A DNA stretch of 64,000 nucleotides from Glebionis coronaria (Eukaryota; Streptophyta; Magnoliopsida; Asterales; Asteraceae). Where the stretch lies: assembly GCA_025667525.1 (NCBI GenBank), contig CM046878.1:101633237-101697236 (forward strand). Direction: 5' to 3'. The position numbers and the translations under genes are program-made. The notes beneath the pieces were generated by a model, which had not been told where the DNA came from, ran no database searches, and saw only the letters and a program-made list of their open reading frames with translations. Within the stretch, counting starts at the first letter, position 1. Each line of letters starts with the position of its first letter. This document shows, in pieces, positions 23,380 through 33,664 of this stretch.

Positions 23380-23520
23380 TACTGTTACGACTCACTCTTA
23401 ACCCCGACACCCTCACACCCAAACCGACTCTAACCCAAACCGACTCTAATCCCGACACCCTCACACCCAAACCGACTCTAATCCAAATCGACTATCATTC
23501 TGACCCACACCCACACAGAA
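23380..23520. repeat. C-rich imperfect repeat in the element E leader
   Basis: The words AACCGACTCTAA and CCCGACACCCTCACACC recur three to four times in a region nearly free of G. They are followed by C/T-rich leader to about 23830. Confidence 0.7.
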
Positions 23521-24727
23521 TCTACACATCACATCTCACACAGACCCCACACTCAACCGACTCTCACACCATCTTCACCCAAGCCTCGAAAACCCTCGCA
23601 CCAAACAAGACACAAACACAAACAAACTGACACCACCTCATTTTGACTCACTCCCATTCTCGAAAAACCAAACCCTCTCGTCTCTCGTATTACCCACCCA
23701 ATACACCCTCGTCTAACACACTCTCGTCACACTCACTCCCTCACCAAAAGCCTCTCGACTCACCCCACATCTCCACTCCCTCACCCATTTTCATTCAATC
23801 GACTCACTGTTTGCGACTCGACAACACAAAAAGACACAACTTAAAGACTCAAGAAGGACACTACAGTAGAGAGAAAGACTCATCAAAACAAAAAATTAGA
23901 GTACCTACCCGAGACTCTTAATAAAAAGAATCTTGTAGCCATAGATGATAATTGTTTGATAAAGATCAGATTTTTTGTGAGAAGAGATAGATAGATTAGG
24001 TTTGTGTGTTTTTGATATTAAGAAGAGAGAGAGTTGGAAGAGAGTTGGAGGAGCCGGTTTGTGTGTGTGTGTTTCGCAGAGAGAGAGAGAGTTAATTTAG
24101 GTTTAGATATTATTTGTGACGGAGTAAACAAAGAAAAGAGTGGGGGCGGTGGAAGCCATGTGATTGGGCCACGTATCTTGTTTTGACGGAGAAAACAAGG
24201 GGACGCATTTTTTTTATTATTTATTCTGTTTGACTGTTTCTTTCCAAAACAATTTTTCTAAATCACATTTATTTTTTATTTTTTTAGTCAAATTAATCCT
24301 TTTTATTTTCAAATATCACATTTTCAAAATTATCACATTTTATCTTTTTGTACTTTTGTCACTTTTCTATTTTTTTATTTTGTCACTTTTATATTTTTAG
24401 CATTTTGTTTATTAATTTTTTGGCAAATCGTGTCGAAGCGGGTATTTTCAAAGTTTAACGTGAAAAATACTTGTCGGGTTAAACATTTTTGTGGCCAGAT
24501 TTGAAGACGAAATTGACAAGTCAAAGTGACGGGAATTATTTTTAGTGGCTACGAATTTTTGATCGGGTTTACTTTATCAACGTTTGAGCAGAAAGCAATT
24601 CTTTTTGAACCGAGAAAAGATTTATATCATCCATCGTTGATTTTTTAAAAGTTATTTACGGATTCTTCGAAGTTCCTTCACGACTTGGTATATTCCGAAA
24701 ACAACTACAATCACGATCATTTTTTAA

Positions 24728-25852
24728 ATGGAGTCTTTGAATTCAACGTTTCAAGAGGGAGAATCGCATCAAGTGCAAGCCAACACTAGGGAAAGTGGTA
24801 TAAATTCATTTCAAATGCTTCAATATCATCTAGTCACTCTTTCACGGATTCAAGGAGGGAGCGAATTTGTGACAATCTTTGGTCAAGATCGTCATATATT
24901 CATGGAATCAATGTTCACCATCTTGACCCAACTCGCAGAGCAACTCAACACTGAAATTTTTAATCACTCTGCATCGGCACTTGCTTATAAGGCTCTTGTG
25001 ACACAACTCACGCCTTTCCTCCAGTTCAATATCATCAAGTCTGAAAGTTCAATGATTTGCCAATCATTTCTTCGAGATACACATACTGAACTTCGAGTCT
25101 TCCGTGATACAATTCTGAAACTCATGACATCAGTCTCGTCTTCGATTTATCAACATTCACAACTTCAGCAAACATATGATAATGGAGTGCAAGAATCAAT
25201 GCCGCAGATGCAAGAGGAGAATGGTCATACGGTTGACAACTTGGAGCCTAACGATGGCAAGAGCACGGATTCAGAAGGACAACATGATATCAGTGGCACG
25301 TCGGGGAATGTTCACGAGATTTCTCTTGATGACACCTTACCCATTTATGACGAAGAGCCTGCAAACATGGTACAAAGTGATGTTGGTTATGATGTATATG
25401 CTGATAACATGCCGCATATTGAGCATTCTGAACCTAATTATGACAAACATGGGATGGAAAAGAGTGATAGAAATACCACTTCTGATTCATCCGATGTAAG
25501 TCATAATGGGGGAGAGATTGTTCAGAATGCTATAGTACAACATGAAAATTGTATTATAACTGCTTCATTGTCTGCTTCTGATTCCAAGATTAAAGAGCTC
25601 GAAACGATCGTAGCTCGGCAATCAAAAGATCTTGAGGATGCCAAACTTGAATTTTCTAAGAAAACGGTCAAATTTGAAACATACTTTGAAAAACTTGAAA
25701 AATCAAACGTTGTTCTTGAAAGAAAATTGGATCAAACTGTTTTAGATTCTAAAGCTGAAAAGGATAATTTTTTGAAACAAATTCAACTGCTTGAATCTAA
25801 GTTGGCATCCCAAGGTAACTTGCTCAAAGAGAATGAGACTTTAAAGGCCTAA
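24728..25852 (+). pseudogene. Element E gag-like protein, N-terminal part
   Basis: 374 codons from ATG 24728 to TAA 25850-25852. Residues 1-150 (MESLNSTFQEGES..., LTQLAEQLNTEIF) have no recognised domain. Residues 165-270 are acidic and Ser-rich. Residues from about 285 form a predicted coiled coil with heptad Leu and charged residues (KIKELETIVARQSKDLED, QIQLLESKLASQGNLLKE). The frame continues after the stop with the next segment. The coiled-coil and downstream parts match the gag-spacer region of a Copia lineage common in Asteraceae (recalled, not searched), while the usual capsid and zinc knuckle are missing. Confidence 0.75.
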
Positions 25853-26908
25853 GTACAGGAAAAAGTCTTTGCTATAGCTGCGTTGAAAAACGAGTTAAGG
25901 AAAAATAGAGGACCTAGTGTGGACACTAAGCTTGAAAAACCATCAATCTTGGGGAAACCGCCTACAAATCAGTTCGTCAGACAACCAACTGTCAGACAAC
26001 CTACTGCATTTGGATCCGAGCGATCACAATCCTCGAGACCGCGGTTTGCCTCCCAAGTTGATTTGGGTCATATTTCTAGAACCGTCACTCCACCAACTAG
26101 GCCTAATGTGACTAAATCAGTTTTAGCAAGACCTAATCACATGATTGCCTCTAATTTCCCTAAGAATAGTTCAAATGATGTTTGCCATAAATCTGGTCTT
26201 GGGGAAGCTAAGCAAAAGACACATGCAAGAGATAGCAATGTCCAACCTAGTCAGATGCCCTCTAGATTACCCAACACTGCTAACCGTAGCATGCCATCTT
26301 CTAGGAGCATCGATCAATCATCTAGGAATTATTCAGACATGAAATATGCTACTTGTAAAACATGTAGAAAATGTGTCTTTACGGCAAATCATGATGCTTG
26401 TGTCAAGAAATTACTTGATGAGGTGAACTCCCGTGCTCGAATTAAGTCCCAGTGGATAGCTAAAATCAAACCCTTTGGTAAAGTTTGGCGCCCCACTGGT
26501 AGAAATTTCACTCTTGTAGGAAATGAGTGCCCTTTAACTAGGATAGTCTCTGATTCTACGAAGACTACTAGGGAGGAAATTGCAAAGGATGATACATCAC
26601 TTAAGCCTGAACTTAAGATTTTCTATAAAAGGAAACGTTTGCCAACTAAGACAAGTGAATCATCCCCTCAGGCCACCTCTGACACAAGTAAAGCCAACTG
26701 TGAACCCTCACGTGCTTCAAAAATAGATATCTCTAACCCATGCAAAAGTATACAAACTCCTAATGAGAATGCAGGTACCAAAGTTGATGTTCCAAAAGAA
26801 CGAAGCGGTCCAATCGTTGTGTACCGTTCAACTAAGGACACTCTTACAGTTTGGTTGCTGAAGAAGCAGATATCAGAGAAACAAATGTCTCAGGGGATTC
26901 ATGGTTAA
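25853..26908 (+). pseudogene. Element E gag-like protein, C-terminal part
   Basis: Same frame as the preceding segment, beyond a single TAA. It begins VQEKVFAIAALKNELRK and has KPSILGKPPTN, ASQVDLG, a CKTCRKCVFTANHDAC cysteine cluster that may bind metal, and KVWRPTGRNFTLVG, ending at 26908. This block sits upstream of the protease in the related Asteraceae Copia polyproteins, but no protease, integrase or RT follows; hairpin arrays take their place. The protein alone could not support reverse transcription. The element would need proteins from an autonomous relative. Confidence 0.8.
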
Positions 26909-26966
26909 GCTGCACAAAGGACTTATAGTCACATCACAGACTATAACTCGCTCATCAAAGAAAGGA

Positions 26967-27622
26967 AAGTTTATCGCCGATGATAAACTTATCCTAAAAA
27001 CGAGAAATTCATTTTTCTCGGGCATGAGCTTATATCAAAAACATTCCAAGTTTTTAAGCTCATGCATTAAGGTTTATAGATAAATGACAGTCTGTAACCC
27101 GTTCTTCAAAGGCAGGAAAGTTTATCGCCGATGATAAACTTATCCTTACAACGAGAAATTAATTTTTCTCGGGCATGAGCTTATATCGAAAACATTCCAA
27201 GTTTTTAAGCTCATGCACAATGACTTACAGTTAAATGTCAGACTGTAACTCGAACTTCAAATAAAGGAAAGTTTATCATTAATGATAAACTGATCCTCAT
27301 AACGAGAAATTCAATTTTCTCGGTCATGAGCTTGTCTTAAAACATTCGAAGTTTTAAGCTCAGAAAGGAAAGTGTATCTTTTAAATAAGAGAACTTTTCC
27401 TCATAACGAGAAATTAACCTTTCTCGGTCATGAGCTTTCCGTTAAAACAGTCAAAGTTTTCAAGCTCATGAAAATGACTTCTAAGTAAATGTCAGCTTAG
27501 GACTCGTTCTTCAGATAAAAGGAAAGTTTATCGCCGATGATAAACTTATCCTTAACAACGGGAAGTTTACAACTTCTCGGACTTGAGCTCGCTTTTAAGA
27601 TATTCAACATCTTAAGCTCAAG
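26967..27622 (+). repeat. Five-unit tandem array, each unit with three hairpins (period about 152 bp)
   Basis: Hairpin 1 pairs GTTTATC with GATAAAC (26967-26990, 27118-27141, 27270-27291, a changed version at 27367-27400, and 27524-27547). Hairpin 2 pairs CGAGAAA with TTTCTCG (27001-27020, 27152-27171, 27303-27322, 27407-27426, 27559-27579). Hairpin 3 pairs CATGAGCTT with AAGCTCATG plus an inner AAAAC/GTTTT stem (27023-27064, 27174-27215, 27325-27362, 27429-27470, 27582-27622). The stems are kept while the loops vary, and unit 5 has paired changes in both arms of hairpins 2 and 3. The array lies directly 3' of the gag-like frame. Confidence 0.9.
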
Positions 27623-27635
27623 TAATTGTTTTTCA

Positions 27636-27935
27636 AAACTTTGAACACAATTTTTCGAGAATTTCTCAAAAGGTTTTTTCTAAATCTTTCAAAATTGTGT
27701 GTTCAAAAACGTTTTGATAAAACGAGCATGTCTTCTGGAATCGATAATATTTACGAACCTAGAAATGTCATTCAATAATGACACGGGGTTGTAAATAAAG
27801 TTCGAGCAGAAGTTCAAACTTTTAAAACATGCTCAAAATGGTTTGCTATTATTTCAGATAGCAACCCGCTTTTCATAATAAAGTCAAGCATTTCACCGGA
27901 AAGCTTTGACTCTACAACGAAAATTAATTTTCTCG
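27636..27935 (+). repeat. Further chain of single-copy hairpins in element E
   Basis: GAACACAATTTT pairs with AAAATTGTGTGTTC (about 27643-27705). A long nested stem-loop at 27724-27834 has outer GAGCATGT/ACATGCTC, then CTTCTG/CAGAAG, TATTTAC/GTAAATA and an apical TGTCATT/AATGACA. TTGCTAT/ATAGCAA (27842-27863) and AGTCAAGC/GCTTTGACT (about 27881-27913) follow. No coding potential. Confidence 0.75.
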
Positions 27936-30222
27936 GGGACGTGACGAGGTGACCAACATTCGTGAACAAGAACCATGTGCTTCTTTCATATGATGTTCTC
28001 CATTATTCAGGTCCAACCTCGTACATTGCTAATCTTGTGAATTCATTATTATATATGATCTTGGCACGTAATAAATACCTTACACTTGTGTTTAAAAGGT
28101 ATTTAATTTACGTTTCAAGCACACCCTCATTAATTTGAGGGGGAGCTTGTTAAAATCATGAAGATAATTGGATTTGCATTTTTCTTCCCAAATTTTCTTA
28201 AAAGGCTATTAAATCAATTGATATTAAAAACATCGATTGGGTTAATATTTTTAATATGGGGGAGAAAATGTGATTTAATATGGGATATGATCAATCATAA
28301 ATGGTTTGACTTAACGTGTTAGCTCATCCCGACATGTGCGAAATGTTTTCGAATATCGTAGCATATGTTAAGGGGGAGCAAAATGGATTTGCACTTCAAA
28401 ATGGATTTCATGGTGACATACACTTACCCAAAACATCTCTTTTCACGACGATGAAGATTGTGGTGACATAAGGATGGTAGGATAGGTTAAAGTCCAATGA
28501 TTTCTCTAGAACCGGAGGAATCTTCCCAAGGACATTCCATAGCTAGAAATAGTAGTCCTTAGGAAAGATGGAGAAAGACTGTGAACGTAGCTGAATGCCG
28601 ACCAAGTACTTAAGTTAGCACTGGAACAATCACAACAAGGTGCTAGTGATGACGTATTGGTAAGCATTGAAGGGGTTGAAGAATGAAAAAGAATTGTAAA
28701 GATAAAGGGTGTAAAGAAAGAAGCCCTCCTTACAACCTTAGGCAGAAACCGGGTCAATTCATATGCTATTGAGATCATTCTTAATGATTCTTGATATTGA
28801 AGAAAGACATCATGGACCCAGTGATGCAATGCACAACCCTTCCCAGCTAACTCAAATATATCTCAAAAGGTATTTGTTTTAATCACACGGAGATCAACAC
28901 ATTATCTACTGGTTTATTCACTCCGAATAAATTGGTATTGAAAAGGTGGCACTCCTCTCCAGCCTCCGATCACTAAAAATCCAAAATGCACGATCGAGTC
29001 TAGAGCCATTTGAGATCATCAAATATCTCATTAGGACACACTTTCATATTTACTTGCTTCTTCACACACTGTGAAAAGTAAGAAAGATCTTAAGAGTCCT
29101 ACGCAAAATCTTCATGATCTTGCCTGAACATCCGAGTAATACGAAAGTATTTACAATGAAGATGGAAATCCTTCTTGAGCGAATATCAAAAAGCTCATGG
29201 TAGGTGACTTGTGCGATTCTTTATGAATCAAACTTGTGATAACTGGAAAGCAACAGTGGTTTAATTCTTAAATGAATTTAAACACGTTCCAGGCCTCTAC
29301 GCATTATCATATGATCTTGCCAGAACATTCAGAGTGACTCTTTATTGATCACAGTGACGAGTGGAAATCCTTCTAGTGTTAACATCAAACAACACTTGGT
29401 AGGTAACTTGCAAGATTCTTTATGAATTAAGCTAGTGACAACTGGAAAGCAACGATGGTGCGGTTCTTAATTGAACTTCACTTGTTCCAGGAACATGAAT
29501 TGACGGCTTCAAATCATGCGGATAATATTATCCAAATGATTCACTCTTTACGTTCGCAGTCAGCTTTGGACGGTCGAGTAAAGAGAACGGGTTTACCCGC
29601 GAAATCTTGTCAAGGAGGTTCTTTATTGAAACTACCTGTCACAAGTACGATATTTAATATCGTCCAACGGTCTTCACCGACCGGAGGTAAAATGCTACCG
29701 AATTAGAATGAAATGTTCAAGGCCATTTCATCCGTGTATATGGTTTGTTGCTAACTGTCTTATGCAGCGTAACAGAAAGGTGGCATTGCGGTGTACAATC
29801 CAGAAGAAGTCGTTACCACATGCTTATACTACATACACTTAGTACTTCAACAAATTCAAGAAAGTCTGAAGGTCAAGTCTTCCGCTGTATCAAACTCTGA
29901 AGCTTTCAAGAATTTAAAGGTATAAGTATGTGGAACATGAAGTCACGAAGAAGCAAATTTCACAAGTAATGAATGCACAAGGTCAAGGCAAGGAAACATG
30001 CTCAAGACTAAAGTCAAAGATCACATCAAGCATATTCACAAGAACACGATCGAAGACTCAAGCATAGTATGCTAGGTTTAAGATTTTGTAAAATGGTGTG
30101 ACCTCCCTTAGGGGGAGATTGTTGGAAATATGTTTTCCCAAAGAAAGTCTCGGTCACATCATTATTAGCATAGATCACGAGCCATAGAATATTTAGAACT
30201 TTGTAACTTGGAGCGACCTCCC
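27936..30222. other. Non-coding 3' part of element E
   Basis: No gene. It contains several GGGGGAG tags (about 28139, 28258, 28372), a diverged tandem duplication of about 198 bp (29096-29293 and 29294-29491, with near-identical GATTCTTTATGAAT and ACTGGAAAGCAAC blocks) and short palindromes such as ACGATATTTAATATCGT (29647-29663) and CGGTC/GACCG (29668-29683). Confidence 0.7.
30110..30144 (+). repeat. Duplicated polypurine tract plus LTR start
   Basis: GACCTCCCTTAGGGGGAGAT followed by TGTTGGAAATATG copies the real tract-LTR junction 125 bp further on (about 30216-30247), with one base changed in the LTR part. It is a remnant of a duplication across the 3' LTR edge. Confidence 0.8.
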
Positions 30223-30234
30223 TTAGGGGGAGAT

Positions 30235-30558
30235 TGTTGGAAATACGTTTTACGTATTTATGAAGGATCGGTCGCTCCAACGATAATTATGTAATGGGCT
30301 CGTGGTCCACTTTATAATGTATAGTCCATATAGCCCACATGTAGGGTGGGCTATATATATACCCCTCCTAGCATGTTAGGAGGGGGTTGGTTAGTTCATT
30401 CAACACACTTATCATTAATCTAATTTCCCTTTCTCTCTCTACTTTTCTTCCCTCTCCTTTCTCTCTCTACACCTAATCTCCTTCTTCCCCATCTCTTCCA
30501 CCAAATCCATAGATCTAATCCATCCATTTACCAAATCCTTAGATTCCGTAGGCCTTCA
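30235..30558 (+). repeat. 3' LTR of element E
   Basis: 324 bp, preceded by the polypurine tract TTAGGGGGAGAT (30223-30234). Identical to the 5' LTR by eye. Confidence 0.95.
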
Positions 30559-31152
30559 ACTTGTTATATGTGTTTGTGTGGAAATAAAAAAATGATTTAT
30601 ATATGGTGGTAGTGGAGGGACCAATCTTGCCAAGTTTGAAACTTTTGGACTTAAAAACAATTTACTAGTTTAAAGGGTAGAAAATGAATATCAGTATATT
30701 TTGATAATATTTACGGGGCTCGGGTTTCGTAAAAATACTTTTAAAAAGTTAAAATGCATCATAATTATAATAATATGGTTTCCCGACACGACTTAACACG
30801 TAATTAAAACGAAATAGTCAAAATATTAGTTATCGAAACAATCGATAATGAAATGTAACATTTTGGGCATCCGTCGGTATCGCGATCACTAGGAATTCTC
30901 GTTGTTAATTGATTTTGAGTAAACTCGTTGTAAAACGCACGTGGGTGATTTTAAATAAAAAACTTTGATTTAAATAAATATAGAAAAATAAAATAAAATT
31001 ATTATAATTCCTAGTAAAGTATTTATCAATGATCAGTAAATACTTAAAAAAGTATAATTTATTAAAATATCAAGATCTCAGGATTTAACATAAAAGAGAA
31101 CGAGAAAACGTAATACGTTGGAAAATAATATACTTTACAATATTTTATAACA
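30559..31152. repeat. Chromovirus-like LTR, second part
   Basis: Continuation of the LTR begun at 19659, after removal of element E. It is AT-rich without coding and ends near TTTATAACA (31152), where Gnk2-type gene sequence starts. The right border is set only by that change and is uncertain. Confidence 0.4.
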
Positions 31153-31264
31153 CAATCTTCGTAATCAAGATCGTCTTCACACTGTCTCAACACATAAACC
31201 GAATCATTGTAACTATATCACATTCTTTTAGAAAAATACCCTTTTTATTCCAAACACTATCTAC
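31153..31264 (-). pseudogene. Gnk2/DUF26 gene fragment, second domain
   Basis: On the minus strand, continuing from the 53157-53394 piece through the TCTAC duplication, a shifted frame reads YNDSVYVLRQCEDDLDYEDC. This resembles the start of the second Gnk2 (DUF26) repeat of plasmodesmata-located and cysteine-rich secretory proteins (usual form: SVYVLGQCxGDL...DC). A frameshift separates it from the upstream piece. The left end at 31153 is where LTR sequence takes over; the rest of the gene was not found in the window. Confidence 0.6.
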
Positions 31265-31507
31265 TGTAGAATAAGAACTATGTTTGGGTCAAACCACAGC
31301 CGAATTCTATGTGTTAACTCATATAACGTGTTGCATAAAATACTAATCCTCCCTAAAGACTAGGAAACATTAACCCATGTACACCATGTATACTTCTAAC
31401 TTGTAAACAATTAATGTAACTAAACTTGAGATAATTATTTCCAAAGCCAAGCCATGCATACGTGACTATGCATACGTAAAGCTGACACATAAACGATTAA
31501 CCCAACA
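31265..31507 (-). repeat. LTR of element C (3' LTR in its own orientation)
   Basis: 243 bp, matched by 52501-53156. It serves as the empty-site reference for the MITE inserted in the other LTR. Confidence 0.9.
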
Positions 31508-32134
31508 ATCACCCTCTTAATCGTTTGTTCGATCTTCATGACAACAATGTCCACGATATTTCCTGGATGTCTGACCTACACTTTGGTCACATCTAAAGTC
31601 TTCTCTAGCTCCAAACCTTTTGATTGTCTACAACACACGTAACATGTAACATGGCATCACGTTGGACATGTTCAATTCCATCTGGACCCTCACGGACCCA
31701 CGGCCTCTTCCCCGGCCACGTCCAAAGTCATCTCGGTTCGAACTACCAACACCATAATGTTAAAAGCGTGTTGTTTCTCCAACACCATTCTTCTCTTTGA
31801 TCACCATATATAACTTTTTCGATCAATGCTATTCCGTGTGATTCTTCCACCAATAAAAAAACAAGGTACCACAACCTTTACCATCTTCAAGTAATACCCG
31901 CAACACGAACCAAACTCAAAGTCACCCGCTTTGATTCCCTCCTGATCGTATTCTCCGCGTCTTTGGTTAATCACACCAACATGTCGATCAAGGACGGTAT
32001 CTCCTTCCATCAATGTGTGATCATAACATCACACCTCTTAACAAACATCTTCACATCAGCTTGTTCCGAGACACTTTTTTACCATTCAAGAAGACAAGGC
32101 CACCCGCCTGTACCGTCTTCCATCATCGGCAAAA
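31508..32134 (-). other. Element C interior, left part
   Basis: Non-coding. It contains diverged direct repeats with AAAGTCACCCGCTTTGA-type blocks (about 31915-31935), which recur at 52249-52265 beyond the LARD, so the interior was a tandemly repetitive stretch before the LARD landed. Confidence 0.6.
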
Positions 32135-32520
32135 CGAACTGTTAATGCAAGTGATGCCTAAAAACATTATTAGTGTTAACTAATCTTTCTTAGTTTTAAT
32201 CACAACAAACTATACGACACATTTAATGAAAAACACAAAACGAATTATTTAACTAACACTATCATCAAGGTAATAGTCATATCACTAACTTTTCTTAATC
32301 ATACTTAGTGATCACCAAAGTGATTATCCTTAAAACTCACTTTTGTTAATATGACAAAAGATTTTTTAATAAACTTTCTTTTTAAGAAAATGTTTTATTA
32401 AAATGGAAAATGTAAATTTGAAAATGGCATATTACATATGCCATAAGAATATCCTTTGAAGGTTTAAAAAACCTCAGATATTCCTACCCCACTAAAAGAC
32501 AAAAAAGGGAGCGGACTCTA

Positions 32521-32596
32521 CTGGGCGGTACCTTAAGTAGCTAGGCGGTTCCTTAGCGATATGGAACCGCCGGGCTAGATAAGGATCCGCGCCCAG
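32521..32596 (+). promoter_or_regulatory. Double-hairpin module P1 (LTR, upstream of TATA)
   Basis: The outer arms are CTGGGCGGTACCTTA and TAAGGATCCGCGCCCAG. The inner arms are GGCGGTTCCTTA and TATGGAACCGCC, with CTAG/CTAG between them. It ends 22 bp before the TATA box, in U3, a position fitting a promoter element or cruciform. Confidence 0.85.
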
Positions 32597-32618
32597 CTAG
32601 CCGTTACACTTTGTCTTC

Positions 32619-32627
32619 TATAAATAG
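32619..32627 (+). promoter_or_regulatory. TATA box of the LARD-1 5' LTR
   Basis: TATAAATAG. The same word is at 51017-51025 in the 3' LTR and on the minus strand near 14321 in LARD-2. Confidence 0.7.
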
Positions 32628-33653
32628 TGGATTAAATCTCATTTTCCAACAACCCTCTAGGATGTTTTTCCCAGTCCCCTTTCTCTTTTCTATAGCATAA
32701 TCATTAGTAAATGATTACTTATTGTGTTAAGTATGTTTACATATGATTATCCTCTTGATCCCCTCCTTTACCTTGTCCAATGAGAAGATCACTCACTCAG
32801 TAGTGTTGTGATAAAGATGAATCCATGAATTAGTCATGTTCATCATGTTAGCCTTTTTGTTTTTGTTGATCCATTTGTATTTATGAATACTTGGACTAGT
32901 TGTGTTCATCCAAGCTATTTATGAATACTTGGATTTGTTGTGTACATCCATTGCATATGTGTTTGCTTAGATTTGTGTTGTGTAGATCCAAGCTACATGT
33001 GCGTACTTGGATATGTTTAGCTGAGTTGTAATAGATTGTGTAGTAGTTCTCACTAAACTATAAAGTGATGTGGTGTGTCTTGTGAGTTCTCACTAAACTT
33101 GAAAGTGATTAGTAGTTGTGTTGTGTGAAGTTCTCACTTAGCTTCAAAGTGAAGAGTCGTAAAGATTGGTTCTAGCTTTGGATTAGAACTCGACATCTAG
33201 CCTTGTGTCGTTAAATTGTGAAGTAGGCAACGTTGTGTAGATTGGTCCTAGCTAATGATTAGGTCTCGACATTTAGCTTAGTGTCGGAAAATAATGTAAG
33301 TGACGATGTAAGGCTTTCTCCGCCAAGAAGGGAGCTTGTGGATATAGTGGAAATCTCGAGTAGGTGTACTCGAGGAGTGGAGTAGAAACGAGGATAGAGC
33401 CTCGTTGTCGAACCACTATAAATCTTGGTGTTTTGTCACTAGGTTGTCTCTTTCCTTACTCTTTACTTATTTCATTATCATTATACTTACCTATTACCAT
33501 TGCTAATGCATTCGAATTGAACCTAATCATTATGCAACTTAGCTTCAAGTAAAAGATAGTTTTGATACAAACCTAATTGAAAGTAATTTTAATTAGGTGA
33601 CTAATAGAAGAGAAACTATTAACCCCCCCCCCCCCCCTTCTAGTTTCTATAAT

Positions 33654-33664
33654 TGGTATCAGAG
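33654..33664 (+). other. Primer-binding site of LARD-1
   Basis: TGGTATCAGAG, two bases after the LTR. It is complementary to the initiator-Met tRNA. Confidence 0.88.

Larger units (their letters stand above)
21944..30558 (+). mobile_element. Element E: non-autonomous Copia-related LTR element
   Basis: Two 324-bp LTRs (21944-22267, 30235-30558), identical by eye, start TGTTGGAAATACG and end GGCCTTCA. A primer-binding site TGGTATCAAGAGCC follows the left one, and a purine tract TTAGGGGGAGAT precedes the right one. The 8-kb interior has a gag-like reading frame broken by one stop but no protease, integrase or RT. Instead it holds a TTCCGAATAG minisatellite (22848-23195) and long hairpin arrays (26967-27935). 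The flanks CTTAT/CTTGT are an imperfect candidate target duplication that requires one extra A at the right end. Identical LTRs suggest very recent transposition by a partner element. Confidence 0.92.
32140..33651 (+). repeat. 5' LTR of LARD-1
   Basis: 1512 bp. It holds module P1 and a TATA box TATAAATAG (32619-32627). A chain of hairpin-forming tandem units follows in the transcribed part (32868-33407): four ATCCA...TTGGAT units of about 40 bp, three TCACT...AAGTGA units, two GGTYCTA...TAGRNC plus CGACAT...TGTCG units, a CTCGAGTA/TACTCGAG hairpin and an AACGAGG/CCTCGTT hairpin. A run of 15 C lies at 33623-33637; the 3' LTR has six. Confidence 0.95.

Noticed and set aside
28506..28829. Minus-strand 107-codon frame
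   Set aside because: No similarity, no start context, and it lies in the non-coding 3' part of element E opposite to its transcription.
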